This document shows, piece by piece, positions 62,700 through 64,000 of a DNA stretch of 64,000 bases; within the stretch, counting starts at the first letter, position 1, and each line of letters opens with the position of its first letter. The DNA is from G964291335 sp964291335 (lineage in GTDB: Bacteria; Chloroflexota; Dehalococcoidia; Lucifugimonadales; UBA3495): the NCBI GenBank assembly GCA_964291335.2, contig OZ219748.1:1612001-1676000 (forward strand), read 5' to 3'. Both the position numbers and the translations under genes were made by a program. The notes beneath the pieces were generated by a model. That model searched no databases and was not told where the DNA came from. It saw only the letters and a list, made by a program, of their open reading frames with translations.

Positions 62700-63608
62700 T
62701 CAAACCTCGAACAGGCTCAGCGCGCCTACCCCGGCGACAATCATGGCAATAGCGATGAATTTCACGGCCAGGGCCGAGCGGGTAACGGTCTCATCCAGCA
62801 ACCGCCGGGGCCCCAGGCTAATCAGGGTAGCCAGAATGAACACGAACATGGGTGTGGTGGACAGGAAGGCGGATACCAGGGATACCGGCCCCAGGTAGGT
62901 AGCATACAGCGACCCGGCCAGGAACAGCAGGGGGAGTGCCCCTTCGCCAATCAACAGCAAGGCTACCGTAGTTCGGCTGCCCAGGGCCTGCAACAACTCG
63001 CCCCAGACCCGGGGGCGTCCGAAGGGCAGGAAGGCCAGCATGGTGCCGGTCTGCTGGTAGATGAAGACGGTAGCGAAGGAACTTTCAACCAGCGCCACCT
63101 TGGCGGCAAAGTAACCGGCGCCCAGGCACAGCCCCGCCGTCATCAAGGCCCAGAAGCCGACCGATGGGCGGAACGCCGCCCGGCCGGGGGGCCAGGCCGG
63201 CAGGGATACCAGGATGACGCCCAGCACCACCAGAAGAATGGCCGACCATTGAACGGTTAGCAGCCGCTCGCCCAGGATTAAAGCGGCCAGCAAAGCCACG
63301 AAGATGGGGTGTATCTGGGAGATGGCAATAGCCCTGGAGGCTTCGCCGGCTTTCAGGCCCACGAACACCAGGGCATACCCGGCCCCCAGGCTCAGGCCGG
63401 AACCCAGCGCAATCAGCGCAACGAGCCAGGAGGCGTCCCGGGGCGCGCCGTTAAGAGCCAGGGCGCACACCACATATACCGCCAGGGTCAGGGCAACCCA
63501 TAAATAAAGAGTGGACAAGCTGGGCAGATGGTAATCCAAAAGCCGCTTGTCAGCCAGGCTAATCACAGCCAGCAGGCCGGCGCAGGTCAGAGAAAGGAAA
63601 ATCCACAT
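62700..63608 (-). CDS. EamA/DMT-family metabolite transporter
   Basis: A 302-aa integral membrane protein with about ten hydrophobic segments in two repeats, as in drug/metabolite transporters of the EamA family. Cues are GLKAGEASRAIAISQIHPIFVALLAALILGERL in the first half and ATYLGPVSLVSAFLSTTPMFVFILATLIS in the second. The likely substrates are amino acids or other small metabolites, undetermined from sequence. The ribosome site is weak (GGAAAG far upstream). Confidence 0.83.
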   Translation of the reverse strand: MWIFLSLTCAGLLAVISLADKRLLDYHLPSLSTLYLWVALTLAVYVVCALALNGAPRDASWLVALIALGSGLSLGAGYALVFVGLKAGEASRAIAISQIHPIFVALLAALILGERLLTVQWSAILLVVLGVILVSLPAWPPGRAAFRPSVGFWALMTAGLCLGAGYFAAKVALVESSFATVFIYQQTGTMLAFLPFGRPRVWGELLQALGSRTTVALLLIGEGALPLLFLAGSLYATYLGPVSLVSAFLSTTPMFVFILATLISLGPRRLLDETVTRSALAVKFIAIAMIVAGVGALSLFEV

Positions 63609-63801
63609 GGTTGGTTCGGGCGCTTTCCTGAAGGGGCCATTCCCGGCAGAACGCCGCCGCGGTCAACGCAGGAAGAGCGGGCTGAATGTATTCCTGACGC
63701 GGCAGGGGGTTCGATGGCCGCAGCGGCGCAGCGTTGGCGCGCCAGTCGCTGCGCCCGGCCAGTTGCTTAAAGACGGCGGAATGCGTCCCGGCGGCGCAAT
63801 C

Positions 63802-64000
63802 CTATTCGGGGAAACCGATAGCCTTGCCCAGGTCATAGGATACGCGGAGTTCCCGGCCGGCTAACCGAAGCCGGTAGTCGCCGATGTGGTGGTTGCGAAT
63901 AACCTCGATGGTGGACATATCGACCATGATGAAAGACCAGTAACGCTTCCCGGCGCCGTCATCGCGCCCCAGGTACTGCATGGCAGCCACGTAGCCGCAA
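63802..64000 (-). CDS. Hypothetical protein, 5' end beyond the window
   Basis: An open minus-strand frame with no stop reaches the window edge and ends at 63802. The visible part reads CGYVAAMQYLGRDDGAGKRY, then WSFIMVDMSTIEVIRNHHIGD and a C-terminal LRVSYDLGKAIGFPE. Starts at 63981 (ATG) or further upstream beyond 64000 are possible. No family recognised. Confidence 0.45.
   Translation of the reverse strand, partial: CGYVAAMQYLGRDDGAGKRYWSFIMVDMSTIEVIRNHHIGDYRLRLAGRELRVSYDLGKAIGFPE

Overview
The window is GC-rich, densely coded bacterial DNA with genes on both strands. Several traits suggest a member of the Chloroflexota (perhaps Dehalococcoidia/SAR202-like): a surface protein built on threonine-proline repeats, ABC substrate-binding lipoproteins with long charged or Ala-Pro linkers, an F420-dependent NADP reductase, queuosine salvage, and a small-type PurL. 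This placement is inference from gene style; no rRNA or ribosomal protein marker is present.

Layout. 1-1.6 kb: end of an unknown gene and two tandem paralogous membrane proteins (minus). 1.7-6.8 kb: a complete polar amino-acid ABC transporter (binding protein, two permeases, ATPase). 6.9-8.6 kb: a lipoprotein metallopeptidase with a paralogue at 59.6-61.4 kb. 9.3-12.2 kb: a large repeat-rich surface protein (minus) with a 36-nt G/C homopolymer at its 5' end. 12.7-17.8 kb: RidA, a CAU-anticodon tRNA, a nuclease-like protein, QueF and a queuosine-precursor transporter, and a peptide-type binding protein. 18.2-26.2 kb: helicase-nuclease plus DNA methyltransferase, a NYN-domain protein, tRNA-Val and a DnaQ-like exonuclease. 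26.4-36.1 kb: secreted HNH nuclease, sulfurtransferase, an orphan type III Mod gene interrupted by a C28 tract, and small metabolic genes. 36.3-40.3 kb: peptide-type permeases divergent from their binding protein. 40.7-50.9 kb: Rieske protein, signal peptidase, a putative periplasmic metal-handling trio, argC-purL, CDGSH protein, hydratase, amino-acid dehydrogenase. 51.1-58.7 kb: a complete type III-like mod-res operon, a 3-oxoacid CoA-transferase and an ATPase-Toprim pair. 58.7-64 kb: SDR, metallopeptidase paralogue, arylsulfotransferase-like protein, EamA transporter, partial gene.

The most unusual part is the DNA-modification and surface-variation machinery. Three methyltransferase genes (21.3, 28.9 and 55.3 kb) have GC-rich conserved ends around an AT-rich central block, the likely target-recognition domain, that starts at the same conserved point (DEVFGE-NF). 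Two of them, 23 kb apart and in opposite orientation, are nearly identical outside this block. One carries a 28-C tract that puts its ATG out of frame with its catalytic body: as assembled it is OFF, and 29 or 26 Cs would turn it ON. The surface protein has a C36 tract that keeps its upstream start in frame, and an AT-rich domain cassette lies between its Thr-Pro repeats. Together these look like a phase-variable methylome (phasevarion) plus a phase-variable surface antigen, with possible shuffling of specificity between mod genes.
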